From an uncultured bacterium (lineage in GTDB: Bacteria > Planctomycetota > Phycisphaerae > Phycisphaerales > SM1A02), in contig CAJCCX010000284.1 in assembly GCA_903961015.1 (NCBI GenBank), positions 1-38,213 of the forward strand: a DNA stretch of 38,213 bases. Reading direction: 5' to 3'. The notes under the pieces were generated by a model. It worked only from the letters and a program-made list of their open reading frames with translations, was not told the DNA's origin and made no database searches. This document shows positions 27,351 through 37,198 of the stretch, in pieces. Position numbers and translations under genes: made by a program. How positions within the stretch are numbered: the stretch's first letter is position 1; every line of letters starts with the position of its first letter.

Positions 27351-27689
27351 ATGCCACTAAGCGATTGGTCTGAAAATATTGTCATCGGTGAAATGAGCGA
27401 CGAACCCATACTGGGTGAGGAGCTGAAAATGTTGATCGCTCGCGCCGAAACGAAACAGGTTGAGTTGCATTTCGTACTCGATATGCGAGGCGTGACATAT
27501 CTCAATTCATCCAACATCGCGCAACTTCTTCAACTTCGAAAGACCGTCGTCGCTGCGAAGGGAAGCCTTCATCTCTGCGGTGTGAATGACGCTGTTTGGA
27601 GCATTTTGCTGATGACTGGATTGGATCGTCTCTTCAAATTCACTGACGACGTGCCGACGGCTCTCGCCGCAGCGCAGCTTGGACTTTAA
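27351..27689 (+). CDS. STAS-domain protein (anti-sigma factor antagonist-like)
   Basis: VELHFVLDMRGVTYLNSSNIAQLLQLRKTVVAAKGSLHLCGVNDAVWSILLMTGLDRLFKF. Confidence 0.88.
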   Translation: MPLSDWSENIVIGEMSDEPILGEELKMLIARAETKQVELHFVLDMRGVTYLNSSNIAQLLQLRKTVVAAKGSLHLCGVNDAVWSILLMTGLDRLFKFTDDVPTALAAAQLGL

Positions 27690-27719
27690 TGGGGACTCTG
27701 GCCATCGGGTGAAATACAA

Positions 27720-28235
27720 ATGCGAATTCGCCGAACAACCCACGAGCCTCGAATCGAATTGATCCCGCTGATCGACGTGATGATGTTCTTGCTTTCGTTC
27801 TTTATTTATTCTCAGGCTCTCGCCGTGCGCATCAGCGTTGTGCCGATGGAACTGAGAAAGTTTCAAAGTGCCCAAGCAGCGAAGCCAGCTCCCGCTGCAA
27901 CAATCTCGATCACGCTTGACGGCAAGCTCTATTACAACCGAGTTCCATGCGAATTGCAGGATGTTGCTGGTCGTGTCGCAGAATCCAAATCTGAAGATGC
28001 AAAGACGGTTGTGTACATCGCCGTCGCAGATGGTCAAGGAACAATTGACCGTGCGCCAATCATGCAAAGTGTTTGGGACAAGTTGCGCGGATGCGGGCTT
28101 CAAGTCAACTTTGTTGGTCGGCCAATCGATAGTGACGAGAAAAAACCTGCGACTGCGCCAGCTGGGACTGCACCAGTACCAACTGCACCAGTGCCAACTG
28201 CACCAGTACCAACTGCACCGACGGCCACGCCGTGA
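27720..28235 (+). CDS. exbD: ExbD/TolR-family biopolymer transport protein
   Basis: RIELIPLIDVMMFLLSFFIYSQAL TM with conserved Asp; periplasmic ISITLDGKLYYNR. Confidence 0.85.
   Translation: MRIRRTTHEPRIELIPLIDVMMFLLSFFIYSQALAVRISVVPMELRKFQSAQAAKPAPAATISITLDGKLYYNRVPCELQDVAGRVAESKSEDAKTVVYIAVADGQGTIDRAPIMQSVWDKLRGCGLQVNFVGRPIDSDEKKPATAPAGTAPVPTAPVPTAPVPTAPTATP
28167..28219 (+). repeat. 15-bp tandem repeat ACTGCACCAGTRCCA (3.5 copies) in exbD 3' end
   Basis: Units at 28167, 28182, 28197 and partial 28212; encodes (TAPVP)n. Confidence 0.9.
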
Positions 28236-29584
28236 CGGAATCGCGTCAACAGAACGCTCCACTCTATTTTGGCGCGGTCATTGCATTGATCCTGCATTTG
28301 TTGATCGCGATTCCTGTTCTCAGTGGTGCTTGGGGAGTCGGAGGCGATAGCCCCCTTCATTCTTCGCTCGACGGAAAAAGTGAGAGCGAAAAACGGCAAC
28401 GCGAACGACTTGAAGAAGCGCTAAAGAAAGCGAGGGAAACTTCCCCAGAAAATGAAAACGAAGTCGTTCCTGGATTGGAGAATGGGTCCGACCAAGGCAT
28501 GACTTGGATTGGATATGACGAATATAAAGAACAACTTGCACAACATGCGGAAGTCGAACAAGCTGCATTCACTGATAAAGACGTTGCGGGCGGTGGAGCG
28601 CTTGCTCAGGGTGAATTGAAGCAACTTCCTGCTGTCGCACCTGGACAAGAGGCGCAGGCTTCGCCGCCGCCTCCGCCACCAACTGCTCAGCCTTCGCCAC
28701 CAACTCCTCCTACTCCTGCGACTCCGCAAACAATTGCTACGCCGCAAACCCCCGAGACTCCGCAGTCGCCGACGACTCCGGCAACTCCTCAAGAGATGAA
28801 ACCTGTTGAAGCGGTTCGTGCAGTCAGTCCAACTGAAACTCCCCAACCAAGTGATATGAAGGGTGTCTCTCCAATGCCAGTGGAAACGGTGACTCTTCCA
28901 ACTGCTCCTGTTGGTCCAGATCCAAATCTGCCGCCTGCGATTGAGCGAGCAGAAATCAAGCCTGATCCTTCGAAGGATGCACCACCAACTGCGGAAGTGC
29001 AACCGATGAATACTCCAGAACCAGTTCCGCGCCCTGAAGTTCCACCAACGGAAAAGCCACAAGTTGAGATCCCAACAACTCCAAACTTGAAGCCCCCTTC
29101 TCCACAAACTCCACAATCGCCACCAACTCCGCAAACGCCGCAGAATCCAAACTCTGGTGCGAATGGTGCGACTTCACCAGTTGTTTCGCCTGTGACTGGC
29201 CCGCCTGGTGCACCTGGAAAGGGAACTGCAACTGGCGATAAATCTGATCGCGAATCTGATGCGACAAGTATTGTTGATGTTCCTCCTTCAATGTGGCGCA
29301 GTGGAAAGCCGCTTGCCCGAAAAGGGCTGGAAATCAAGACTAAAAAACCTGAACTTCCGATTCTGACCAGACTCACGACGTCTCCTGGCAATCCCGTTTG
29401 CGAAGTTCTTTTCGGCAAGGATGGTGTGCCAGTGTCGTGCAAGATTCTGCAATCGAGTGGGTTTGCAGATATTGATGGACCAGTCACAGACGCGTTGTAT
29501 CGCTGGCGTGCGAAAGGTTCGCAACTTGAAAAACTTGCTCCAGGAAAAACAGTGACCTTTCGAATTCGATTTATTCTCAACTGA
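28232..29584 (+). CDS. tonB: TonB-family energy transducer with very long Pro/Thr/Gln linker
   Basis: N-terminal TM APLYFGAVIALILHLLIAIPVL; PTPQTPQ-rich linker; C-terminal CEVLFGKDGVPVSCKILQSSGFADIDGPVTDALYRWRAKGSQL TonB_C. GTGA overlap with exbD. Confidence 0.85.
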   Translation: MTESRQQNAPLYFGAVIALILHLLIAIPVLSGAWGVGGDSPLHSSLDGKSESEKRQRERLEEALKKARETSPENENEVVPGLENGSDQGMTWIGYDEYKEQLAQHAEVEQAAFTDKDVAGGGALAQGELKQLPAVAPGQEAQASPPPPPPTAQPSPPTPPTPATPQTIATPQTPETPQSPTTPATPQEMKPVEAVRAVSPTETPQPSDMKGVSPMPVETVTLPTAPVGPDPNLPPAIERAEIKPDPSKDAPPTAEVQPMNTPEPVPRPEVPPTEKPQVEIPTTPNLKPPSPQTPQSPPTPQTPQNPNSGANGATSPVVSPVTGPPGAPGKGTATGDKSDRESDATSIVDVPPSMWRSGKPLARKGLEIKTKKPELPILTRLTTSPGNPVCEVLFGKDGVPVSCKILQSSGFADIDGPVTDALYRWRAKGSQLEKLAPGKTVTFRIRFILN

Positions 29585-29628
29585 GTCGCACGTAGCACTC
29601 GCCGGGGTTCAAATCATCCCGCTGCCCA

Positions 29629-29662
29629 CGTTGGCGAATCAAACTCTCGCTCGAACGTTTTT
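29629..29662 (+). terminator. weak terminator candidate after tonB
   Basis: CGTTgGCGA-atcaaactc-TCGCtcgAACG followed by TTTTT. Confidence 0.35.
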
Positions 29663-29692
29663 CAGATTCCGTCTCGTATCTGTTTGCGTGCC

Positions 29693-29819
29693 CAGCCGTT
29701 GGAAAGTTCTCTCGGGCGAGTTCCGCAGGCGGCCGACGGCACTTGCAATAAAATTTCGTAAACCAGATCGTGTCGGTCGCCGAGGACTGTCTGAGCCCCG
29801 AGAGGACTTTTCACGGCTG
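29693..29819. ncRNA. candidate structured RNA: long bulged hairpin between convergent genes
   Basis: CAGCCGTTGGAAAGTTCTCTCGGG (29693-29716) pairs with CCCGAGAGGACTTTTCACGGCTG (29797-29819), 23 bp with one bulge and two G-U; inner GGCGGCCGAC (29728-29737) pairs with GTCGGTCGCC (29772-29781). Strand undetermined. Confidence 0.5.
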
Positions 29820-29854
29820 ACCACTTATGTATGTCCGTGACTGTTTCCGGGGCT

Positions 29855-30811
29855 CTATTTCGCCGCTGCTTGCGCGCTTCGAATCGCGCCCTCAGATAAG
29901 GCTCGCAACATGCTTCCACCCGCCCCACAATCGTCAGCAATCTTGATGAAAAGCCGCACAAGTTCATCGCGATCACCACGTGTGAAGGCACGAGTTCCCT
30001 CGCACTGTTCGATGCATGATTCGTGGATCACGCCAATGCCTGCAGCGAGCGCCCACCATCGACACCATCCCCACCATCGACTCTCCGAATCATCCCCTCG
30101 GGCTTGCAATAACATTGCATCTGCTGCAAGCCAAAGTGAACTTGGAATCTCAGCACCATCGATCGCCATAAATTGATCTTCCATTCGTGAAATTCGCGCA
30201 TGCCGCTTCGTTTCCAAAACCCATTGAGCCCTCGTCGGAACGATCAGCACAACATTGGCGCCGCCTAACACTGCTCGACCACTTGCAGCAAATGCTGCTC
30301 GAGCATCGATCGAATCCGCACGATCACCAATAGCCAAGATCACCAATGAACTTTCAGAAATCCCAAGACTTCTTCGCACATCATCCCGCTGCAACTCTGC
30401 AGTTCGTCTCCAATATTCGGTCGCAGCTTGCGCACAATTTCTTTGTGCCTGCGCCGGAGGTTCGAGATGAACAACCCGATCAACACCAGGAAGCGATGCA
30501 TGAGCAAGATCCCCAGCAGCCGCGCCATAAGCCATGATTTTTTGTGGGCAAGTTCCATGTCGTTCAACCCACGCTTGCAAACGGCGTGACAGCAATCGTT
30601 CGATGCCAAGTGGCGCGGTCAGAATGCTGTTGAATGCAATCAACAATGCTCGATTGGAATGACTGACGGCAGAAGGTCCGACTGCGATCCGCATGTCCGC
30701 GATCGAATCGCCAGTCATCGCTCCTGCAGTCCAACCGACTTCACCAGTTGTTTGCACAAGGTGCAAGATTCCCCCGCGTGGAAGATGACTCAACCTCAAA
30801 CGCCCAATCAC
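29855..30811 (-). CDS. glycosyltransferase-like (GT-B) hypothetical protein
   Basis: NNNN-spaced Rossmann features: RRSLGISESSLVILAIGDRADSIDARAAFAASGRAVLGGANVVLIVP and C-terminal WWALAAGIGVIHESCIEQCEGTRAFTRGDRDELVRLFIKIADD. Confidence 0.5.
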   Translation of the reverse strand: MIGRLRLSHLPRGGILHLVQTTGEVGWTAGAMTGDSIADMRIAVGPSAVSHSNRALLIAFNSILTAPLGIERLLSRRLQAWVERHGTCPQKIMAYGAAAGDLAHASLPGVDRVVHLEPPAQAQRNCAQAATEYWRRTAELQRDDVRRSLGISESSLVILAIGDRADSIDARAAFAASGRAVLGGANVVLIVPTRAQWVLETKRHARISRMEDQFMAIDGAEIPSSLWLAADAMLLQARGDDSESRWWGWCRWWALAAGIGVIHESCIEQCEGTRAFTRGDRDELVRLFIKIADDCGAGGSMLRALSEGAIRSAQAAAK

Positions 30812-31491
30812 TTCTTCACACCAAGGCGACCGCCAAGTTCCCGTCGTTCGTGGGCGTAGAACAGTTTGGCAATATCTTCGCCCAACTTTTCGGCAAGCTT
30901 ATCTTCAACTTCTCTGCGTCCAGCACTTGTCGTGATGAGGGATGGGTTTATGTCTTGTAAGGAACTCTGGACTGCTTCTGATCCCGCCGTTGGCCAGAGA
31001 CGAGATCCGTTTGTAATGTCGAGGACCTTGACTAAAGCCACTGCTTCTGGTCCGCCCTCTTCACGACCGCCCGACAAATTAAAATCGTCGATTTCGACAT
31101 AGACAACTTGCTCCGCGCCGAGTGATTCGCATATCCGTTGGATCGAAACCGGCTTTGATGCCGTGTCCATTCGTCGAATCAATGCGACCGCATCCCGCGT
31201 GGTGATCGTTTCTGGGACAACATTGTTTTCCAGCAAATGCGTGCCAACAGAATCGCCAATACCAACCCGCAGTGCAACGCGAGGCATTCGATTGATTTTG
31301 TCATCCACAATAACGACTGTTCGCTTGGATGGAAGTTCAAACGCAGCAGGTGCTTTAGGCGGTCCTTCAATGATGTAGTTGGCAGGAAGAAGGTAATTAC
31401 ATCCAGCGACCAACAACACAGCAGCGCACATCACAACGATTGCTATCGCACGGGATTGCGCTGAAAAGATTTCAAGGCGAAATCGCTTCAT
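30808..31491 (-). CDS. putative lipoprotein (second of tandem pair)
   Basis: AIAIVVMCAAVLLVAGCNYLLPANY lipobox; RICESLGAEQVVYVEIDDFNL. Confidence 0.7.
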   Translation of the reverse strand: MKRFRLEIFSAQSRAIAIVVMCAAVLLVAGCNYLLPANYIIEGPPKAPAAFELPSKRTVVIVDDKINRMPRVALRVGIGDSVGTHLLENNVVPETITTRDAVALIRRMDTASKPVSIQRICESLGAEQVVYVEIDDFNLSGGREEGGPEAVALVKVLDITNGSRLWPTAGSEAVQSSLQDINPSLITTSAGRREVEDKLAEKLGEDIAKLFYAHERRELGGRLGVKK

Positions 31492-32204
31492 TTGCGCTTG
31501 ATTCCACGATCAGGATATTTTTCCTCGACATGGTCATAGAAAAGAAATCCCACTTGATCAACAAATGTTTTCTGAAGACCGATTTCGATTTCACGCGGGC
31601 CAGCTTGTGCCTTGCCGATTCCTTCCATATCAGGAAATTTCGAAATGACCTGAAACTCCTCTGCGAAAGAATCTGGGTCGATTCCATCTCGCTCCACGAC
31701 GCTGACATTCGCTCCTGCGACGCCATCCCAGAGAAAACTATTCCCTTCAGGATTTAAGCGGTATTCAAAGATATCTATAACAATCACGCGATCCACATCC
31801 AATTCTTTGGCAAGATCCGCGAGTGGAAGTGTCGGCCACCCTGGCGTCTGATGCATCCATGTCACCGAATAGCGTGGATCAAGCACTCGTGCTCCAGGAA
31901 CATTCTTGTCCAAGATCAGAACGACATTACCGACAATATTTGGAATCGCCGTTGGAAACTCATACGCCGTCCGTTGATCCGAATGCGCGAGTACTGCAAC
32001 AGATTTATTTTCAAGTCCGCGATACTTTGCAAGCACTTCGATTTGCTTTTGCTTTTCAATATTTGCGCCGATTGCAGAACTCAGTCCCACCAAAATGCAG
32101 CCGCTCATTGGCAGGAGCGAAGCCATCATCAGAAGGCAAACGATGCGTGCTGTCACGCATGCAGAGGTTCGCACTCGTTGAATATTGTCTATGCGCATGT
32201 TCAT
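31488..32204 (-). CDS. putative lipoprotein (first of tandem pair)
   Basis: VCLLMMASLLPMSGCILVG lipobox; LAKELDVDRVIVIDIFEYRL, same local pattern as the downstream lipoprotein; ATGA overlaps on both sides. Confidence 0.7.
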   Translation of the reverse strand: MNMRIDNIQRVRTSACVTARIVCLLMMASLLPMSGCILVGLSSAIGANIEKQKQIEVLAKYRGLENKSVAVLAHSDQRTAYEFPTAIPNIVGNVVLILDKNVPGARVLDPRYSVTWMHQTPGWPTLPLADLAKELDVDRVIVIDIFEYRLNPEGNSFLWDGVAGANVSVVERDGIDPDSFAEEFQVISKFPDMEGIGKAQAGPREIEIGLQKTFVDQVGFLFYDHVEEKYPDRGIKRK

Positions 32205-32701
32205 GCAATCAATCCTCCAAAGGTCAGCATCTTATAGCCCCACGATAATAGAATCGCTGCGCCAAAGAACCACCAAAATCTGCCGCTGATTTTATCTGTG
32301 ATCGCACTGAGCATTCGAGATCCTGTGAGTGCCGCGTATGAAGATACGACTGCGAATCCAGCAGTGACAATTGCAAGCAAAAAACCCATCGGTTGGGCTC
32401 GAAGAGAATCAAGGAATCGGCCATCTGCAGCGAGTGCGAATGCCGTTGTCATTCCACAACTTGGGCACGGCAAGCCAACCGTTGCAGGCCATGAACATGC
32501 TGGAATTCCCAGTTGCGTATGTGTTCCCATTCCTGCAGAAGCAGGCTGAAGCCACGCCGCCACGGACAAGAGCGTGATTGCGCAGAGCGAAAGCGCAGCG
32601 ACAACCAAACGCTCTCGGGTTGAAAGATGCGCTCTTTGTCGAGTTGCCACTGGCGAGGAAGTTGATGCAACACTCATTGAATATGCATCGTAGTCGATCA
32701 A
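32201..32701 (-). CDS. DUF2752 membrane protein
   Basis: PCPSCGMTTAFALAADGRFLDSLRAQPMGFLLAIV signature. Confidence 0.9.
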   Translation of the reverse strand: MIDYDAYSMSVASTSSPVATRQRAHLSTRERLVVAALSLCAITLLSVAAWLQPASAGMGTHTQLGIPACSWPATVGLPCPSCGMTTAFALAADGRFLDSLRAQPMGFLLAIVTAGFAVVSSYAALTGSRMLSAITDKISGRFWWFFGAAILLSWGYKMLTFGGLIA

Positions 32702-32723
32702 GATGCGAAACGACTAGTCTGAT

Positions 32724-33719
32724 GTGATGTCACTCGCATGGATCGATGGCCATCTTGATCTCGCATACATCGCAATGCAGAGCGGGGATATTCGCAGAGA
32801 ACCCACAGTTGGTGAAGACCGCTGCGTCAGTCTTCCCGCACTCCGGCGTGGAAATGTCGGCATCATTGCAGCCACGATTTTCGTAGAAAAAAATTCTATA
32901 GCTGCAGCGAAGCCGTGGGAATATCGAGATGAACAAGATTGGACTGGCGCAAATCGCGCGGCCGAATTGCAAATGTCTTATTACGAAACTCTTGAAAATG
33001 AAGGACTTGTACGCATAGTTCACACGCGCGAAGATCTTGCCGATGAAAGTAAAACGCGTTTACTGATTCTGATGGAAGGCGCTGATCCCATTCGAGATGC
33101 AGATGACGTCGCTCGGTGGCATCATCGCGGCGTGCGAATGTGTGGATTGACTTGGGCACTTGGCTCGCGATTCGCAGGCGGAAACTCGACTGGTGGAGGA
33201 TTGACTTCAGCTGGTCGCGATGTGGTTGCAGCATTCGATTCGCTTGGCATACTGCATGATGCAAGTCATCTTTCGGATGCTGCGTTCGATGATCTCGTTG
33301 GCGCAACGACTCGACCAATCGTGGCATCGCATTCCAACGCTCGCACTTTCATGGGATCGAATCAACGCCATATCCGCGACGACCAAGTGCGCGAAATCAA
33401 TCGGCGCGGCGGAGTCGTAGGGTTGAATTTGTACGGCAAGTTCTTGGCGATCGATCGTCCAGCCACTTTGAATGATGCGCTTGATCATGTAGAGCATGTT
33501 GCCACGTTGGCTGAGTGCGACGATGTCTGCGTTCTTGGATCTGATCTCGATGGTGGGTTTGGACCAGCGTCGGCGCCAGAAGGGTTGCGCGGACCAGAGC
33601 ACTTTGCCACGTTGACGGATGCGTTGACCTCACGAGGCTGGAGCGCGAGTGCATGCTCAAAATTTGCGCATAAAAATTGGCTTCGAGTCTGGAATGCAGC
33701 GCTCGCTGAGCGACGATAA
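32724..33719 (+). CDS. membrane dipeptidase (peptidase M19)
   Basis: DGHLDLAYIAM, LILMEGADPI, GVRMCGLTWALGSRFAGG, DASHLSDAAFDDL, PIVASHSNAR, LGSDLDGGFG. Confidence 0.93.
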   Translation: MMSLAWIDGHLDLAYIAMQSGDIRREPTVGEDRCVSLPALRRGNVGIIAATIFVEKNSIAAAKPWEYRDEQDWTGANRAAELQMSYYETLENEGLVRIVHTREDLADESKTRLLILMEGADPIRDADDVARWHHRGVRMCGLTWALGSRFAGGNSTGGGLTSAGRDVVAAFDSLGILHDASHLSDAAFDDLVGATTRPIVASHSNARTFMGSNQRHIRDDQVREINRRGGVVGLNLYGKFLAIDRPATLNDALDHVEHVATLAECDDVCVLGSDLDGGFGPASAPEGLRGPEHFATLTDALTSRGWSASACSKFAHKNWLRVWNAALAERR

Positions 33720-33729
33720 ACGGCTGGAA

Positions 33730-34968
33730 TCATGCGGTTTCAGAAGAATTCAGATCCACTCGGCGGCGAACAACTGTACCCATGACCGCAACATCCATAC
33801 GTGCGTGAAGCAAGACGCCAGTTCGGTGCAGAAGCGCTGCATCTCTTGCGTCATCGAGCAAGATGTGTTCGATGACTCGCACATGAGTGGAATTGAGTTG
33901 CGGACAAGCAGCGCAGAGCAATTTCCAATTCGCACGCGCCCAACCAGCCGCAATTCGAAGGCCATTTGTGCCAGTGTTGGATTGAATCAAGTGCAGCGCT
34001 GAAAATTCATCCGATGCTAATTGAACAGTTGCCGCATCCGGGCAATTGAATGCGAGAGCTGTGAACTCTGGGAAATAATCGCGCACAACTCCACTACTTG
34101 TTGCGGATGATTCCTGCTGAGAAGTTGTTGGCAATGGCGCAGCAATCGAAGGCGTGACATCTTTGGGCACAATGTCCACTGGAGCCTGCGACTCCTCGAT
34201 ATGTACTTGCTGCGATACGACTGCAGGTCGTGCCATGGGTCGATCTCGATCCGAAAATCGATCTGGATTTCCATTCTTCGCAATTCCAATGAATTCCACT
34301 GCAGCCGCGACATCGAGCGAGCTCAACATCGCAAGCGGAACAGGACCCGATGATTCGACTCGATCGACTCGAGGAGAATGTGCGCCAAGCGACAAGCGAA
34401 CGGAGAGTGTTCGTTCCGCTGCCCATGCAATCAAAGAATTGCATGCTGCTTGCGCTGATGTTTCTGGGGATCCAACAAAGGCAAGAGCGATCTCGCATGG
34501 TGCTGCGCCAGCAATTTTGCCAGCTTGCACAACTGCTTCAATTGTCTTTTTTGCTGCAGCAAGCGCAGTTTCATCTGTTCCGCTGAGAAAGACCAACGAG
34601 CAACCTGAAAGCGCAATCGCTGTCGGATCGCTCTGACAATCGGTGCAGACAATCCACGACCGTGCAAAGATGCTCGCACGTTCCATCCATGCGACGCCAT
34701 CCGTTGGAAGAGCCCGACCTTGAGCTCGATAAACCTCGCCGCGACTCGCTGCGCCATCGAGACGGATCAACGCGACAGGTCCAGCTATCCGAGCGTGTTG
34801 GTCTGCGTACTGGGCAATCCAAATTCCTGCGAGTGTTGGAACATTTCCCACGATCAACAATGTCGGCATCAATGACGCCTGTGCAACTGGTCGCGACTTG
34901 GCACCACCTGAAACTCCACCTAGAAATGCTGAAGTGATTCCATCAAAGTCGTCGGGGGCGCGGCTCAT
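33730..34968 (-). CDS. hypothetical protein coupled to ParA (degenerate MinD/ParA-like fold?)
   Basis: [39 protein letters not shown]; no Walker A seen; ATGA overlap with parA. Confidence 0.55.
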   Translation of the reverse strand: MSRAPDDFDGITSAFLGGVSGGAKSRPVAQASLMPTLLIVGNVPTLAGIWIAQYADQHARIAGPVALIRLDGAASRGEVYRAQGRALPTDGVAWMERASIFARSWIVCTDCQSDPTAIALSGCSLVFLSGTDETALAAAKKTIEAVVQAGKIAGAAPCEIALAFVGSPETSAQAACNSLIAWAAERTLSVRLSLGAHSPRVDRVESSGPVPLAMLSSLDVAAAVEFIGIAKNGNPDRFSDRDRPMARPAVVSQQVHIEESQAPVDIVPKDVTPSIAAPLPTTSQQESSATSSGVVRDYFPEFTALAFNCPDAATVQLASDEFSALHLIQSNTGTNGLRIAAGWARANWKLLCAACPQLNSTHVRVIEHILLDDARDAALLHRTGVLLHARMDVAVMGTVVRRRVDLNSSETA

Positions 34969-35957
34969 ACTGCTTGATCCAATTTCGTTGCGCGTAATCG
35001 CTCGGCAACCTCTCCCATTCGACCTTCGCCAACAGAAGGAGCTGGACTTTGTACTTCAATTTCGACAAGCGGCGGCTCGACTGAACGTGTGTTTGTTCGC
35101 GGCGCAGAAAGTTGGGCGAACACTGCTGCATCTGGATTCGATAAGTCGCTTCCAGCTGCGACTCCTCCTGCACGCTGCGGGGTGATGTTTTGGGAGACCA
35201 TCCAATCAGCAAGCTTCTCGAAATCTTTGCGTGCATCAGATGTTGGCGCGTATTCAGTCACGGGTTGACCAAATCCCGCAGCTTCGCGCAGCACATCATG
35301 TTCGCGAATAATCGTTGGCACCACATTTTCTCCAAAGGTACGGTCGATTGCCGCTAAAATATCCTGAGAAATTCGGGATTCTTGACGGACTAAGGTTGAG
35401 AGAATTCGAATTGCAATTGGCCTCTGAAGTTTGTCTGCGACGGCTCGGATTGTTGACACTTGCCGTTCAGCTGCACGAAATGCGAAGTATCCAGTTTCGA
35501 TCGGAATGATCACTTCGTCACAAGCGCGAAGTGCATTAAAGACAAGAAGTCCGATGTGAGGAGGACAGTCAATGATGCACCACTCAAATCGTGGAGCGAC
35601 TCGATCAAGAAGTCCTGCAAGTCGGCGATCTCGATCTGGGGCATTATGCAGCGGACCGTCAGGCGCTTCGAGCAGCGCTAAATTGACTGTGCATGGAGCC
35701 AAGACCAAACCGGGCGCGGGCTCCCAAAATAGTCCATCGTCCAAAAGCGCTGTGCCACTTCCTTGTCGAAGTGCATCTTCGATTCCCACCTCAATTCGAG
35801 CTGCGGGAACACCCAAAGCAAGTCCACAGTGGCCTTGCGGATCAAGGTCAACTAAGAGCGTTCGCTGTTTGCGTGCAGCGAGAACCGCAGCAAGGTTGAC
35901 CGCCGTCGTGGTCTTGCCACTGCCACCTTTCTGATTCACGATTGCAATCACACGCAT
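34965..35957 (-). CDS. parA: ParA-family ATPase
   Basis: [61 protein letters not shown]. Confidence 0.93.
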   Translation of the reverse strand: MRVIAIVNQKGGSGKTTTAVNLAAVLAARKQRTLLVDLDPQGHCGLALGVPAARIEVGIEDALRQGSGTALLDDGLFWEPAPGLVLAPCTVNLALLEAPDGPLHNAPDRDRRLAGLLDRVAPRFEWCIIDCPPHIGLLVFNALRACDEVIIPIETGYFAFRAAERQVSTIRAVADKLQRPIAIRILSTLVRQESRISQDILAAIDRTFGENVVPTIIREHDVLREAAGFGQPVTEYAPTSDARKDFEKLADWMVSQNITPQRAGGVAAGSDLSNPDAAVFAQLSAPRTNTRSVEPPLVEIEVQSPAPSVGEGRMGEVAERLRATKLDQAV

Positions 35958-36043
35958 CTTGCTTCAAGATCGACTGAGTTGCCCACTTCTCTTGAAGTCT
36001 GAGGCAGTTATGAAGCAAGTCAAATTCCAATCTGTGGCAACTC

Positions 36044-37198
36044 TCACTCCGCATCGACTGCGTCGATCGATCGCAATCCGATGCGCAGCAATTCTGGATC
36101 AGCTTGGCGAACGATGTCAGCGCCGCCGCCTGTCTTGGGCAAAATGAGCGTCAAAGCACCGCCAAGCCTTTTTTTGTCGAATCCTGCGGCTTTTTCGAGG
36201 GTTTCGATGCTTGCCGACTGCGGCAATTTGACTTGAAAGCCAAGCGCTGCGACTCGATCTCGAACGCTTGCAGCCCCAGCGACTGTCATTCGACCCGATG
36301 CGGCAGAGGCCGCGGCGGCGGCGACGAGCCCCAATGCGACGGCTTCTCCGTGGAGCAACTCGCTTGAGAATTGTGATTCGATAGCGTGAGCAAATGTGTG
36401 ACCGAGGTTCAACAGCATTCGCTGATTGGCTTCGCGAGGATCGGCCGCGACGATGTCCAACTTGACCGCCGCAGAGCGCGCAATCAAATCGATCATTTTC
36501 CATTGATCCACGGGCTCACTGCTGGTGTAAATCGTCAAAGCCGAAGCCAGCAGTGGCTCGATCGATGCATCCACCAACATTGAATGCTTGAGACATTCTG
36601 CAAGTCCCGCCCGAAAGAATCGAGGAGGCAATGAAGTGAGCGTTAGCGAATCAGCGACGACTGCCGCTGGAGGCCAAAATGCACCTGCAAGATTTTTCCC
36701 CCAGTGTTGTTCTCCCAAAGCTTCGGCCAGCGGAAGATTCATTCCAGTCTTTCCCCCAATTGCAGCGTCGACCATACCCAGAAGAGTCGTTGGCACTGCG
36801 ACCCAAGCGATTCCGCGCAGATAAGTTGCCGCGCAGAATCCTGCGATATCCGTGACAATTCCCCCACCAATTGCAATGATCAACCCTTGTCGATCCAGAT
36901 CCGCGCGTACGGCTACATCCAAAACTTTCGCCCATGAATGAGCGGATTTATTGGGCTCTGTCGCAAGAATGGAAACCCGTGAAATCTCTTTGCACATCGC
37001 CGCATCGTTCTTCAACGACTGCTCAACAACTGTTGCCCAAGTTGTTGCAACAGCTTCATCTGAGACAATCAGAATCTTCGATGGATTCTTGCCACCATTT
37101 GCTCGACGGATGTGTTGTGCAATCGAAGCGAGTATTCCACTACCGATGATCACAGGAGCAGTTTCGTTTCCCATGCGCTGAACAAGTTCGCGTGTCAT
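36044..37198 (-). CDS. aroB: 3-dehydroquinate synthase
   Basis: IIAIGGGIVTDIAGFCAATYLRGIAWVAVPTTLLGMVDAAIGGKTGMN, GLAECLKHSML, LLNLGHTFAHAIE, LHGEAVALG. Start at 37198 preceded by AGGGGGA. Confidence 0.95.
   Translation of the reverse strand: MTRELVQRMGNETAPVIIGSGILASIAQHIRRANGGKNPSKILIVSDEAVATTWATVVEQSLKNDAAMCKEISRVSILATEPNKSAHSWAKVLDVAVRADLDRQGLIIAIGGGIVTDIAGFCAATYLRGIAWVAVPTTLLGMVDAAIGGKTGMNLPLAEALGEQHWGKNLAGAFWPPAAVVADSLTLTSLPPRFFRAGLAECLKHSMLVDASIEPLLASALTIYTSSEPVDQWKMIDLIARSAAVKLDIVAADPREANQRMLLNLGHTFAHAIESQFSSELLHGEAVALGLVAAAAASAASGRMTVAGAASVRDRVAALGFQVKLPQSASIETLEKAAGFDKKRLGGALTLILPKTGGGADIVRQADPELLRIGLRSIDAVDAE

Noticed and set aside
28421-29598. Long minus-strand ORFs opposite tonB (237 aa Trp/Arg-rich, 269 aa)
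   Set aside because: Shadow ORFs antisense to a strongly supported low-complexity coding sequence.
29600-29625. GCCGGGGTTCAAATCATCCCGC resembling a tRNA/tmRNA T-arm
   Set aside because: Stem would need an 11-nt loop; no acceptor, D or anticodon arms; a tRNA here would overlap the tonB end.
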